A stretch of 50,249 bases of DNA from a virus. The notes beneath the pieces were generated by a model. The model was not told the origin of the DNA. It did not search any database and was given only the letters and a program-made list of their open reading frames with translations. Position 1 is the stretch's first letter. Each line of letters starts with the position of its first letter. The stretch is taken from positions 1-50,249 of the IMG/VR virus record IMGVR_UViG_3300030906_000025, one strand, 5' to 3'. Both the position numbers and the translations under genes were made by a program. Positions 1 through 8,724 of the stretch are shown here, piece by piece.

Positions 1-1605
1 GTATAGGAACCGGGGGCCACGCGAGGTGATCTCCTGCGTGAGCGGGTCCGTCAGTGTGACCTGCGACAGGGCGCCCATGATGTCGACGCCGCTCGCCGAC
101 ACCAGGCCGTAGACGCCGCCCATGTCCCACGACGCCGGCCAGTTCTCGGTGCCGCCCGCCCACACGCCGTACCAGACACCCGGACACGCCCACGACGACG
201 GTGTCGCGGCTTCCTCGAGCTGCATGCCGTCGACGTGGATAGTGCACGTCGCCGCCGCCGTGGTCTGCACCGCGACGCCGTACGCCATGCCCGCGGCCGT
301 CGACGGCGGTGTCGCGGTCACGGTGACCTGCGACCATGCTGCGGTGGTGCTGCCCGTCAGGGTCACTGCCGGGCCGTAGGTGTAGCTCGTCGGTGACGTC
401 GTACCGGGCGTGTACCAGCCCAGAAACGCCTGTACGTGCAGCGTTGTGGAGGCGGTGAGGTTGCGGACCTGCGCCTGGAACGCGTACTGCGCCGTGAGGT
501 CGACGCCGACCTGCGGGGAGTACACGATGCGCGTCGGCGCCACGGTGCCCGACGGGACCGCGAACTGGAACACGCTGGAGCCCTGCCACGCCGACGCCGT
601 GGTGACGATACTGCCGCCCGTGGAGTCCGTGGCACTGAAGACGTCGATGCCGCCCTGGCCCTGCGGGATCAGGCCCGCACCGAAGCCGCCGCTGTCGCCG
701 CCCGTCGCCATGACCTGCGACAGCAGGTTCCGGCACGGCGGCCACATCATCCGCCGCCGCCACGGCTGGTACGGCATGATGTGGCCGAAGTACGGGCCCG
801 CCGCGTTCAGCGGGTCAAGGGTGCCGTCGGTGTTGGCGAGCACCGCCGCGGCCTCGCCACTTCTGCATTCGTCGAGCTCGTACTGCTTGCCGCGGGTGAC
901 GGAGCTCTGCCCCTCGATGCGCGACGCCAGGCTGACGTACCTGTCGAGCGGCGCGTCGCCGCCGTTGCTGTTCCAGTACGGTGCCCAGTCATCCGCCAGC
1001 GTCGGCCAGTTGATGTTGATGGGGCCGCCGACCATCGTGTTGACGTGCGAGAGCGCCGCCGTGTTGCCCGCGACCTCCGTCGCCGACGCCGACGCCTGGA
1101 ACGCGACCGTCACCCCGGCCGCCGACCACGAATACGTCGTCGACGCCAGGATCGCCCAGTTGTAGCCGTCCGCCGAGGCATCCGCGTAGAACGTGCCCGC
1201 CGCCTCGCGCAGCCGCCACCAGCCGTGCGCCGACGGGTCGTAGGCCGCCAGCGTTGTCGTCACGCCTGTCCCGGCCGTCGTCAGGACGAGCTGGAAGGCA
1301 CCTGAGGACAGCCGCATCGCAACCGAGTTGCCCGTGTTCAGCGCCAGCACCATCGCGGTCTGGGTGTGGCCGCTGCCGTTCGCGACGGGCGTCACCTCGG
1401 CGTAGATGCTGCTGGACGTGGCGTCGAACAGCGTGTTGCTGCCGAACGTGTTCACGGTGCCGTTGACCGTCGGCTGCGCGAGGACCACCAAGTCGTTGAC
1501 GCCGTCCAAGGTGGCCGCGCCGCCCGTGACATTCGACCAAACGGTGGCGTTGATCGCGCCCTCGTTGAACGCGTCCGACAAGGTGGACAACTTCGGATTG
1601 CTCAC
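1..1605 (-). CDS. Minor tail protein, C-terminus cut by window edge
   Basis: First gene after the tape measure, so it should build the tail tip or baseplate. I translated the reverse strand directly: a GTG codon gives MSNPKLSTLSDAFNEG, and the frame stays open for 535 residues to the window edge. The first ~190 residues resemble a jelly-roll (LamG/carbohydrate-binding) fold. Around residue 235 comes RGKQYELDECRSGEA followed by NTDGTLDPLNAAGPY, a signature that recurs in actinophage minor tail proteins (family knowledge). A second beta-rich domain follows. The GTG lies 69 bases past the tape measure stop and has only a weak GGATCGG-type ribosome site, so the start is probable rather than certain. 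Confidence 0.8.
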   Translation of the reverse strand, partial: MSNPKLSTLSDAFNEGAINATVWSNVTGGAATLDGVNDLVVLAQPTVNGTVNTFGSNTLFDATSSSIYAEVTPVANGSGHTQTAMVLALNTGNSVAMRLSSGAFQLVLTTAGTGVTTTLAAYDPSAHGWWRLREAAGTFYADASADGYNWAILASTTYSWSAAGVTVAFQASASATEVAGNTAALSHVNTMVGGPININWPTLADDWAPYWNSNGGDAPLDRYVSLASRIEGQSSVTRGKQYELDECRSGEAAAVLANTDGTLDPLNAAGPYFGHIMPYQPWRRRMMWPPCRNLLSQVMATGGDSGGFGAGLIPQGQGGIDVFSATDSTGGSIVTTASAWQGSSVFQFAVPSGTVAPTRIVYSPQVGVDLTAQYAFQAQVRNLTASTTLHVQAFLGWYTPGTTSPTSYTYGPAVTLTGSTTAAWSQVTVTATPPSTAAGMAYGVAVQTTAAATCTIHVDGMQLEEAATPSSWACPGVWYGVWAGGTENWPASWDMGGVYGLVSASGVDIMGALSQVTLTDPLTQEITSRGPRFLY

Positions 1606-1673
1606 CGGGCACCACCGATCCAGTGCCCGGCGGCACCCGTTGCGTCTTCAGTTGACGGACAGTCCGGGGCAGG

Positions 1674-4600
1674 TCAGCGCCGGTACGGCTGGTACGTCTG
1701 AGAGTTGCGCATACCCAGCTGCAAGAACTGCCTCTGGATCTGATCCCGCAAGTTTTTCTCCGACGTCACCGTGCCCGCGACGTTGACCGTCACGTTGTAG
1801 ACCGTGCCGCTGCCACCGCCGGCGGTGCTGCCACCGCCGGCCATGGCCAGGGCCCGGGATCCGGCCATGGCCCGCGACCCGGCGGCGATGACGCCCTTCG
1901 CCATCTGTGTGGAGGCGGCTGCCGTGCTCGGGCCGCCCGCGATCAGGCCGTTGACGAGGCCCTCGGTCACGCCGAGGCCGATCTCGTGGAACACCTTCGA
2001 CGGCGAGTTGATCCCCAGGATCTTCAGGACCGGACCCGGGACCACGTCCTTGATCAGCCCCATGATCGCCCCGGCGATCCACGAGCCCATCGACTGGATG
2101 CCGTTCCACAGGCCCTCGATGATCGAAACGCCTGCGTTGTAGAGCCACGACCCGGCGTCGTTGAACCAGCCGAGGATCCGGCCCGGCAGCCCGGCCAGCC
2201 ACGACGCGGCTTTCTCGCCCGCGCTGACGATGTCGGACCAGGCCTGCGACGCCCCGTGGACTAGCGACGTGAACGCGTTTTCGATGCCGTGGACCGCTGG
2301 CATGATCGCGTTGTTCCAGAGCCACTCCGCTGCCTTCGCGATCCCGTTGAAGGCGTCCTGGATCAACTTCCAGGCTTCCTTCGCCGCGTCCTGGATCAGG
2401 CCCCAGGCGGCGATCCAGAAATCACGGAAGCCCTTGAAATGGTCCCAGCAATACAGGAAAGCGATCACCAGCAAACCGATCGCGATGACGATCAGCCCGA
2501 TGGGGTTGGCGTCCATCGCGACGTCGAGTTCGCCCGTCGCAACTGCTTCGCCCTCGGTCGCGCCCTCGGCGAGTTCCTCGGCGTCCTTCAGGCCGGTGAT
2601 GGCGTTCTTCATGTTCAAGATGCCCTGCCACGCGGTCTTCGCGCCGCCCGAAAGCGTCGACCAGCCGGTCTTGAAGGTGCCGCCCAGCTTCGAGAACAGG
2701 CCCTCGACCGCCGGGACCGCGTTGCCTTCCTCGTCCTCCATCGCCTCCGCGCCGAAGATCGCAGCCCACCCCGACTGGGCCCCCTGGACGAGCGAATCCC
2801 AGCCCGTCTGCATCTTGTCGAGGATCTTCGGGAAGAAGCCCTTGACCGCGGGGATGACGTTGCCTTCTTCGTCGGTGGCCTCCTCCGCGCCGAAGACCTT
2901 TCCCCAGCCGGACTTCACAGCGCCGACCAGGGACGTAAAGCCAGACTTGAACAGCTTCCCGATCTTCGGGAAGAAGCCCTGGATCTGGCCGATGACGTTG
3001 CCCTCTTCATCGGTGACGTCCTGGGTGGCGAAGACCTTCATCCACCCGGTCTTCGCGGCGCCGGCGAGCGACGTCCACCCGGACTTGAACTTCTTGAGCA
3101 GCTTGGGGAAGAAGCCCTGCACTACGCCGGTGACGTTGCCTTCGTCGTCCTTGATTTCCTGCGTGCCGAAGAGCTTCGCCCAGCCGGACTTGATGCTCGC
3201 GAAACCGCTCTTGAAGATCCGCTGCAGCTTGGGGAAGAACCCTTCGATCGCGGGGATGGCCTTGCCCTCGGCGTCCTTGGTCGCCTCCGCGCCGAAGAGG
3301 TTCGCCCACATGCTCTTCACGGACGTCACGATCTGCTTGCTCTGGTTGATCGGGAACGTGATGATGCTCTTCGCGAGCCCCGCGATCGCCATGATCGGCT
3401 TGATGACCGCGAGCGCTGCGAGCCGCAGCGCCAGTGGCGCGAGGAACGCGCCGACGATCCAATCCATGATCGTCTTGTGCTTCTCGGCGAAATCCGCCAG
3501 ACCCTTCAACGCCGGAGTCACCGCCGTCGACAGGATCGACCCCAAAATCGACAGCGCACCCAGAACCGCGCCACCCACCAGCGTCGCCAGCGCCGGGCCC
3601 ACCGTCTTCACCAGCACCGCCCCGAGACGGGCCGCGGCCTCCACAAACTTGCCGACATCGTCCGCGACGGTCTTCAACGTCTGCCCGACCTGCTGCCACG
3701 CCGTCAACGGCGGCGGCGCAGGCAGTGCACCGCCCCCCTCCTGCATCCGCGCATTGAGGCCCTGCGCCGGTGCCGGTGCCTTGCCCGCCGCACCCGAGAA
3801 CCCCGACGCGATACCCGACAGGGCCGTTCCCAGAGTGTGGAGCGCCGGGATCCCGTGGGACATGACGTAGCCGATGAACTCCGAGAACACCGGGATGAGC
3901 CCGTCGCCGATGCGGATCAGCAGCGCATCGAAACCGGCCTTCAAGTCCTTGAGCTGCTGGCCCAGGTTTTTCTGCACCAGTGCGAAGCCGCGCACGTTGC
4001 CCTGCGCATCGGCTGACGCCTTGTTGACCGCGATGATGCCGTTGGCGGTGGCCTGGAAGTTTTCGCCCGTCGTCGCCAGCGCCGCGTTCGCGCCGGGCGC
4101 GGTACCCATCAGCTGCTTGAGGATGCTCGCGAACTCGGGCGTGCCCTCCTTCGCGGACTTCGAGGCGATCTGCGACACGTACTCCATGCCGTCCGTCAAC
4201 CCGTTCGGCCCGGCCAGCTTCTCCTTCAGGACGTCACTGGACAGCCCGTACTTCGTGAACGCGCCCTGCATGACCGCCGTCGGAGTCAGCAGCGAACGCA
4301 GCGCCTGGGCCAGGTTCTGGGAGGCCCGGGCGGCAGGGAAGCCGTGGTTGGTCATCTCCGCCAGCGCAGCCGCCACGTCCGCGAAGGAGATCCCCGCCGC
4401 CGACGCCGCAGGCACGATGCTCGCGAACGCCCCCGAGAAGTCCTGCAGGTTCGTCTTGCCGCCCGCAACAGCCGCGATCATCTCCGACGTCACGGTCGCG
4501 GCGTCCTGCGCGGGCTTGTGGTAGTCGACGAGGACGTCCGTCAGCGCCTGCGCAACGGTCGTGGTGTCCGCGCCCTCCGCCGCCGCGCCCTGCGCAGCCG

Positions 4601-5453
4601 CTTTGAGGACCGTCAGGCCGTCCGCGGCGTGGAAACCGGCGGCCTCGACGTAGTACATGGCCTGCGACAGGTCGTCCGCAGACACGCCGACCTGCCCGGC
4701 CATGCTCAGCATCCCCGAGCGGACCACCCCCAGGTTCGAGGAGATCTCCCCGGCGGAGGTGACCAGCCGCGTCGTGCTCGACTGGAACGTCGTCGCGGCC
4801 TTGACCGACTCGTAGCCGATCGCCGCGATCGACAGCGGCACCGCAGCCTTGAGCAGGCCCGACATCTCACCCAGGCCCAGGAACTTGGACCCGAGCCCTT
4901 CGGTCGCCTCACCCGCCTCCGCGGACGAAGCCTCGACGGACTCGCCCATCTCCACCGCAGCGGCCTTGATCTCACCGGCGGCCTCGGCGATCGCAGCAGC
5001 GGCCTCGCGCATCGACGCGACGATGTCCTCGCCCATGGCGCCCATGGACAGGCCTGCAGCCTTGGCTTCCTCACCCATCGCGGACAGGCCCTCGGACGCC
5101 TCGACGGAGGCAGCCTTGACGGCCTCCGCCATCGACGCCGACGCCTCGGCCATCGCAGCGAAACCCGTGTCGATCGCCTCAGCGGCATCATCGGCGGCAG
5201 CGGAGACAGAGGCCGTGGACTTGGCCATCGACCGCATGGAGGTGCTTGCGGACTTCGCCGCAGTCTTGATGGCCGTGAAGCTTTCGACGCCCGCGTCGAG
5301 GGACGCGAAGACCTCGTCGACGGCATCGCCCATCGCCGCAGCGGCCTCGGTGAGGTCCTCGAACGCTGCGACGGTGCTGGCGATGGCCTTGATGGCGTCG
5401 GCCGCCGTGCCGCCCAGCTCGATCATGATCGGGGGGATCAGGGAATCGCCCAC
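1674..5453 (-). CDS. Tape measure protein
   Basis: Sets tail length and is packed in the tail tube until DNA ejection. At 1259 residues it is the longest gene here. The first ~190 residues are Ala/Ser/Glu-rich helix (coiled coil). Residues ~205-500 match the TP901-type tape-measure core (TTRLVTSAGEISSNLG, then QAMYYVEAAGFHAADG). Residues ~715-935 hold five imperfect tandem repeats of 42-46 residues. A hydrophobic segment, NPIGLIVIAIGLLVIAFLY, lies near residue 980 and may cross the membrane during ejection. The last 40 residues contain VTVNVAGTVTSEKNLRDQI, shared with another gene of this window. It follows the HK97-gp10-like gene by 42 bases. Confidence 0.95.
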   Translation of the reverse strand: MGDSLIPPIMIELGGTAADAIKAIASTVAAFEDLTEAAAAMGDAVDEVFASLDAGVESFTAIKTAAKSASTSMRSMAKSTASVSAAADDAAEAIDTGFAAMAEASASMAEAVKAASVEASEGLSAMGEEAKAAGLSMGAMGEDIVASMREAAAAIAEAAGEIKAAAVEMGESVEASSAEAGEATEGLGSKFLGLGEMSGLLKAAVPLSIAAIGYESVKAATTFQSSTTRLVTSAGEISSNLGVVRSGMLSMAGQVGVSADDLSQAMYYVEAAGFHAADGLTVLKAAAQGAAAEGADTTTVAQALTDVLVDYHKPAQDAATVTSEMIAAVAGGKTNLQDFSGAFASIVPAASAAGISFADVAAALAEMTNHGFPAARASQNLAQALRSLLTPTAVMQGAFTKYGLSSDVLKEKLAGPNGLTDGMEYVSQIASKSAKEGTPEFASILKQLMGTAPGANAALATTGENFQATANGIIAVNKASADAQGNVRGFALVQKNLGQQLKDLKAGFDALLIRIGDGLIPVFSEFIGYVMSHGIPALHTLGTALSGIASGFSGAAGKAPAPAQGLNARMQEGGGALPAPPPLTAWQQVGQTLKTVADDVGKFVEAAARLGAVLVKTVGPALATLVGGAVLGALSILGSILSTAVTPALKGLADFAEKHKTIMDWIVGAFLAPLALRLAALAVIKPIMAIAGLAKSIITFPINQSKQIVTSVKSMWANLFGAEATKDAEGKAIPAIEGFFPKLQRIFKSGFASIKSGWAKLFGTQEIKDDEGNVTGVVQGFFPKLLKKFKSGWTSLAGAAKTGWMKVFATQDVTDEEGNVIGQIQGFFPKIGKLFKSGFTSLVGAVKSGWGKVFGAEEATDEEGNVIPAVKGFFPKILDKMQTGWDSLVQGAQSGWAAIFGAEAMEDEEGNAVPAVEGLFSKLGGTFKTGWSTLSGGAKTAWQGILNMKNAITGLKDAEELAEGATEGEAVATGELDVAMDANPIGLIVIAIGLLVIAFLYCWDHFKGFRDFWIAAWGLIQDAAKEAWKLIQDAFNGIAKAAEWLWNNAIMPAVHGIENAFTSLVHGASQAWSDIVSAGEKAASWLAGLPGRILGWFNDAGSWLYNAGVSIIEGLWNGIQSMGSWIAGAIMGLIKDVVPGPVLKILGINSPSKVFHEIGLGVTEGLVNGLIAGGPSTAAASTQMAKGVIAAGSRAMAGSRALAMAGGGSTAGGGSGTVYNVTVNVAGTVTSEKNLRDQIQRQFLQLGMRNSQTYQPYRR
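2630..3320 (-). repeat. Five tandem 42-46-residue repeats inside the tape measure gene
   Basis: The + strand word GCCGAAG (once GGCGAAG) recurs at 3291, 3165, 3027, 2889 and 2751, a spacing of 126, 138, 138 and 138 bases. Each unit encodes a pattern close to W-x-x-L-F-G-A-E, an acidic D-E-E-G-N-V turn, P-A-V-x-G-F-F-P-K-L, then F-K-S-G-F-x-S-L. Units are similar but not identical, so the duplications are old. Whole-codon spacing keeps the frame. Confidence 0.9.
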
Positions 5454-5495
5454 CGCGCACCCCCGCCCGGTCGGTTCAAGCAGGAGGCGGGCGGG

Positions 5496-5951
5496 TCAGG
5501 CTGAGATGGCCTCGGCCCAGAAGCGGGCGAACGTGTCCCTCAGGTCACCGGAGGCCACGGTGTCCATGGCGGCCGGTTTGAGGTACGGGCGCGGCGGCAG
5601 GTGCGAGCGGTGGCCGCGCCCCGCCCAGCCGCCCAGCTCCTGGATGCGGGAGTAGACCAGGCCGCTGGACAGGGTGCACACCCAGCCGCCGATGCCGTCG
5701 GGGGTGGGCATGGTGTGCGTCCAGGAGTTCTGCAGCGTGCCGTCGATCTTCGCGGGCGGCTGGCCGCGCGGCGACGGCGTCCTGGTGCCGCGCGTGTGCG
5801 AGTAGCGCTCCAAGCTGGAGCGGGCACGCTTCTCGACCAGGTCCCGGGATGCTTCGGCGGCCTGCGCGGTCGCCGTGTCCAGGCGCGCAGCCATCGCCCG
5901 CAGCGCGGCGACCGCGTCGCTGATCCCGCTGACCGCAACGGTGAGGGGCAT
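5496..5951 (-). CDS. HK97 gp10-like tail completion / neck protein
   Basis: Probable head-tail joining or tail terminator protein of the HK97 gp10 (minor capsid/tail completion) type. The 151 residues start MPLTVAVSGISDAVAALRAM, continue as an alpha helix, then show the family's typical ending with a GG-W-x-G region (ELGGWAGRGHRSHLPPRPYL), where the residues before PRPYLKPA are characteristic of gp10-like proteins. It lies between the tail chaperone and the tape measure, later than usual, since this family normally precedes the major tail protein. The start is ATG, 10 bases after the preceding stop. Confidence 0.7.
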   Translation of the reverse strand: MPLTVAVSGISDAVAALRAMAARLDTATAQAAEASRDLVEKRARSSLERYSHTRGTRTPSPRGQPPAKIDGTLQNSWTHTMPTPDGIGGWVCTLSSGLVYSRIQELGGWAGRGHRSHLPPRPYLKPAAMDTVASGDLRDTFARFWAEAISA

Positions 5952-5961
5952 CGCACACCCC

Positions 5962-6644
5962 CTACTTCCGCGACTTCTTCTCGGTCTTCTTGCGCTCCCT
6001 CTCCTCGGCCTCCGCGATCAGGCCGAGGAAGTCCATGCTGTAGCGGCGCACATAGTAGGGAGTGGCCTCCAACTGCTGCCACGACCAGCGCATGCGCTTC
6101 ATGAGCACGAAGTCGCGCCACTCCGCGGGCGCAGGTTCGGAGTGGCCCCAGGTCCCGCCGAGGATGCTCTCCACCGGGAGCAGCACGTCCTCGAAATAGG
6201 GATCACCGGGGCCTACGTGGGGTTTGCCCCGCCGGCCTTGAACTCCTCCGCCAAGCGGTTCGTGATCGCGAGCGGCAGCTGTGCGACGGTCTCCAGTGAC
6301 GGCTTGCCGAGGGGGGCCTGCTCGCGGGATTCCAGGCGCGCCATGAGTGCTTCGAGGTCGCTGTCGTCGTCGAGGTCGATGTCGGCGAGGTCTTCGGTGG
6401 CGGGGTAGATGTTGCGCCACGCGACGATGACTTCGACCAGCACTTCGGTCATGGCGGCGCGCTGTACCGCGCGGTCGGGGGATTCGCTGGCGGCGACGAC
6501 GGCTTCGATCTTCTCGGGGGGCAGGAGCTTGGGGTTGCGGATCAGGATGGATCCGCCTGCGGAGAGGTGGGAGAAGTCGACGAGCTTGAAGCGCTCGGTG
6601 TAGCCGGTGCCCCGGGGTGTTTCGGGGGTCTTCTTGGCGGTCAT
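5962..6644 (-). CDS. Tail assembly chaperone, frameshifted long form (G-T type)
   Basis: Long product made if ribosomes slip back one base near the end of the short chaperone frame. The extension after the slip begins KPHVGPGDPYFEDVLLPVES and contains QQLEATPYYVRRYSMDF, a motif I recognise from actinophage chaperone T-domains, then ends in a Lys/Glu-rich tail. The T extension normally binds tape measure protein while the G part binds tail tube protein. The extension frame has no suitable start of its own, which supports the frameshift. Slip site: see the separate entry. Confidence 0.75.
6213..6230 (-). promoter_or_regulatory. Putative -1 ribosomal frameshift site
   Basis: The zero frame reads GGC GGG GCA AAC CCC ACG TAG. 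A single-base backward slip on CCCC (P-site CCC re-pairs with CCC), or on the GCAAAC part, gives GGC AAA CCC CAC GTA GGC and enters the downstream chaperone extension. Slippage here matches the conserved G/GT arrangement of tailed-phage chaperones. I cannot tell which heptamer is used. Confidence 0.6.
6213..6644 (-). CDS. Tail assembly chaperone, short form (G type)
   Basis: Cytoplasmic assembly chaperone placed in the standard position between the major tail protein and the tape measure. The chosen ATG gives MTAKKTPETPRGTGYTERFK and is preceded by AGGAG five bases upstream; a longer open frame upstream reads through an untranslated-looking Pro/Arg stretch, so I reject it. 143 residues: an N-terminal beta region with a GGSILIRNPKLLPPEK turn, then acidic helices (ATEDLADIDLDDDSDLEAL). 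The stop comes right after a GGGGCAAACCCCACG run. Confidence 0.85.
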   Translation of the reverse strand: MTAKKTPETPRGTGYTERFKLVDFSHLSAGGSILIRNPKLLPPEKIEAVVAASESPDRAVQRAAMTEVLVEVIVAWRNIYPATEDLADIDLDDDSDLEALMARLESREQAPLGKPSLETVAQLPLAITNRLAEEFKAGGANPT

Positions 6645-6758
6645 GGGGGTCTCCTGGTCGGGGCGTTGCGGGCGTGGGTGTTGGGCCCCGGTTGCGGCGA
6701 CGCCCGACGCGCGCAACCGGGGAGTTGGAGGGGCTGCCACCGGGGCAGCCCTTGATCG

Positions 6759-7919
6759 TCAGTAGGCGGCGGTCGTGAAGTTCTTCAAGATCGCCTGGAC
6801 GCTGCCGCCGTCGGTGGTGTTGTAGATCCCGTTGATCGCGAAGTCGGCCTTCGCGTACGTCCCGGAGATGTCGGGCTTGCCCTTGGACCAGCCGGGCTGG
6901 CTCGTCGTCAGTGTCAGCGAACCGCCCGCCGCGTCGACGCCTGCGCCGACGGGCTGCGCCATGGTCATCGTCGTCGGGTTGTTCTGCAGCGCGCTCAAGT
7001 ACAGGTTGTAGTCGGTGTCGTTCTCGTAGATCGCGGAGTAGGTGACGTCCGCGTCCAGGACGCCCGAGAAGACCTCGCGCGGCTGCTGGGAGCCATTCGA
7101 GGCGTGGATCGCCTCCGTGGGCCGCTTCAGGTCCATGGTGTAGGTCAGGCCGCGCGTCGAGGTCGCCCCCGCGTTGGTCATCGCGAACTGCCAGCCCAGC
7201 AGCGGTGCGGGCTCGCTGAATGTCGCGGTGATGCCGGTCTGCACGGCCGGGATCCAGCCGGTGAACTTGGCGTCGATCGTGCAGATCGCCTTCGGATCGA
7301 CCTTGATCGACACGTCGGAGAGCATGCAGCCCGGGTAGCCCCAGTCCTCGAAGGAGTTGAACTCGGTGAGGCTGTACGTGGGCTTCAGGGTGGATGCGGA
7401 CTGCTTGAACGTGTGCGTCGTCTGTGTCGCCACTGCCACGGAGGAGTTGTGGGCGTACGTCAGCCCGGCGGCCGGGGCGGTGATCGGGATGGTGTAGGGC
7501 CCGGAGCCGGTCGGGACGCCGGTGGTGGCGTACTCGACCTTCAACCCGGTGTCGATCATGATGGTGGAGCCGGTCGGGATCGTGACCGCCGTCGAGATCG
7601 ACGTCGCGCCCGCGATCGTCGAGGACGACAGGGTGGTGGAGACCCCGGCCGTGACCGTGTCCGGACCGATGATCCGCAGCGCGTACCCGATCGAATCCGG
7701 ATAGGCAGGGAACTCCAGGTCGACAGTGCTGCTGCCCGGACCCTGGTACAGGCCCTGCAGGTTCGAGTCGTTGCCCCGGTAGCTGAGGTCCTGGAGCTGG
7801 TCGAACACCGGCTCGAAGTCGATCTTCGTGCAGGGCAGGAAGTACGAGGGCGTCACCCACGTCCCCTGCGTAACTTCCTTCGCCAGGCCCACATAACCGG
7901 ACCGCCCGAGCAGAGTCAT
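6759..7919 (-). CDS. Major tail tube protein
   Basis: Forms the tail tube. 386 residues starting MTLLGRSGYVGLAKEVTQGT; an early GYVGLAKEVTQGTWVTP followed by a 'L-P-x-x-K-x-D-F' strand is typical of siphovirus major tail proteins. The middle (residues ~95-160) is Thr/Ser/Gly-rich and may be an inserted beta-sandwich. The C-terminus ends in beta strands with ADFAINGIYNTTDGGSVQAI. Start overlaps the stop of the upstream 79-residue gene by four bases (ATGA type), so the two are translationally coupled. A rho-independent-like terminator precedes the pair. Length is at the upper end for the family. Confidence 0.85.
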   Translation of the reverse strand: MTLLGRSGYVGLAKEVTQGTWVTPSYFLPCTKIDFEPVFDQLQDLSYRGNDSNLQGLYQGPGSSTVDLEFPAYPDSIGYALRIIGPDTVTAGVSTTLSSSTIAGATSISTAVTIPTGSTIMIDTGLKVEYATTGVPTGSGPYTIPITAPAAGLTYAHNSSVAVATQTTHTFKQSASTLKPTYSLTEFNSFEDWGYPGCMLSDVSIKVDPKAICTIDAKFTGWIPAVQTGITATFSEPAPLLGWQFAMTNAGATSTRGLTYTMDLKRPTEAIHASNGSQQPREVFSGVLDADVTYSAIYENDTDYNLYLSALQNNPTTMTMAQPVGAGVDAAGGSLTLTTSQPGWSKGKPDISGTYAKADFAINGIYNTTDGGSVQAILKNFTTAAY

Positions 7920-8155
7920 CGCGGCCCACCTCCCTCGGGGGTGTCCGCAGCGGCAGGCCGCTTGCTCTTGATGGCGGTCTTCACGACCTCGGAATCAGGT
8001 GCCGATGCCTCGTCCCCGACCGGCGTCCAGCCAGCCAGGAGCACCGGATAGTCGGCCGTCTCACCGGGCAGCACCGCGTACGGCGCATCCCCGGCCCAGG
8101 TCCACGGATAGGCGGTGGTATTGCGCTGCAGCACGGCATCTCCCGGGGCAGTCAC
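7916..8155 (-). CDS. Small structural-operon protein, unknown
   Basis: 79 residues, starting MTAPGDAVLQRNTTAYPWTW, with no domain I recognise. It lies between the tail terminator candidate and the major tail protein and overlaps the latter by four bases, so it is probably made in step with it; a head-tail joining or decoration role would be a guess. The C-terminal third is Lys/Pro/Ala-rich (SKRPAAADTPEGGGPR) and probably unstructured. Confidence 0.75.
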   Translation of the reverse strand: MTAPGDAVLQRNTTAYPWTWAGDAPYAVLPGETADYPVLLAGWTPVGDEASAPDSEVVKTAIKSKRPAAADTPEGGGPR

Positions 8156-8162
8156 GGCATGG

Positions 8163-8191
8163 AAAAAACCCCCGGCGGGACCCGCAGGGGG
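8163..8191 (-). terminator. Intrinsic terminator before the major tail protein
   Basis: On the minus strand CCCCCTGCGGG is followed by CCCGCCGGGGG, a GC-rich stem, and then six T. It lies after the tail terminator gene and before the 79-residue/major-tail pair, so tail tube expression may rely on partial read-through or on an internal promoter that I cannot place. Confidence 0.7.
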
Positions 8192-8217
8192 CTGAAGAGA
8201 AAGGCAGGCGGGAGCAG

Positions 8218-8721
8218 TTAGGAGAGGTAGTCCCGGTCGTCGGCCGTGTAGGTGACCGTCGCCCGGAACTGGCCCTGACCGATGGCCTGCTCGGGATCAC
8301 CGAAGTCGACGCCGATCACGCACGGGTCCTCGGCGACGGACATGAACCGTGCGCCGTGGGTCTTGTTGATCGGCACCACCAGAGGCCCGTTGACGCGCTG
8401 CAGCACCAGCTCGACGGCGTTGTCCATGGCCTGCTGCACGTCCTCGGCCGACCCGGACTGCGACGACAGCGGCCAGATGATCCGCAGGACGAACGGATAG
8501 TGGATGATCTTCCGGCTGAAGCCGAACCGCTCCACCGAGATCGCCCGCCGCGTCACATACAGCTGAATCTGACGCGTCGCCGCAGTGCGCGGCCAGTACG
8601 CCTGCACCACATCGAACGGACCACCCTGCGACGACAACAGCGCAGGCAAACCGTCGGCCGGGCTGTACGACGTCAACCAGTTGGTCTCACGGACAACCGC
8701 ATCAGCAGTACCCACCGCCAC
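8218..8721 (-). CDS. Tail terminator / head-tail joining protein candidate
   Basis: 167 residues, GTG start. By position (after the connectors, just before the major tail protein) it should be the tail terminator (gpU-like) or joining protein. The sequence fits: an N-terminal helix, central strands containing RQIQLYVTRRAISVERFGFS, then a helix NAVELVLQRVNGPLVVPINK and a final strand FRATVTYTADDRDYL, as in many actinophage tail terminators. A second GTG two codons in is an alternative start with better spacing to the AGGGGG ribosome site. Confidence 0.65.
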   Translation of the reverse strand: MAVGTADAVVRETNWLTSYSPADGLPALLSSQGGPFDVVQAYWPRTAATRQIQLYVTRRAISVERFGFSRKIIHYPFVLRIIWPLSSQSGSAEDVQQAMDNAVELVLQRVNGPLVVPINKTHGARFMSVAEDPCVIGVDFGDPEQAIGQGQFRATVTYTADDRDYLS

Positions 8722-8724
8722 CCC

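Noticed and set aside
2161-3870. 569-residue open frame on the + strand opposite the tape measure
   Set aside because: It is the antisense of a well-supported gene. Long antisense frames are expected at this GC content, and its sequence has no recognisable domain or ribosome site.
5962-7929. A single 655-residue minus-strand frame
   Set aside because: It is the shadow of the major tail gene joined to the chaperone extension. Only the last ~90 residues are real, reached by frameshift.
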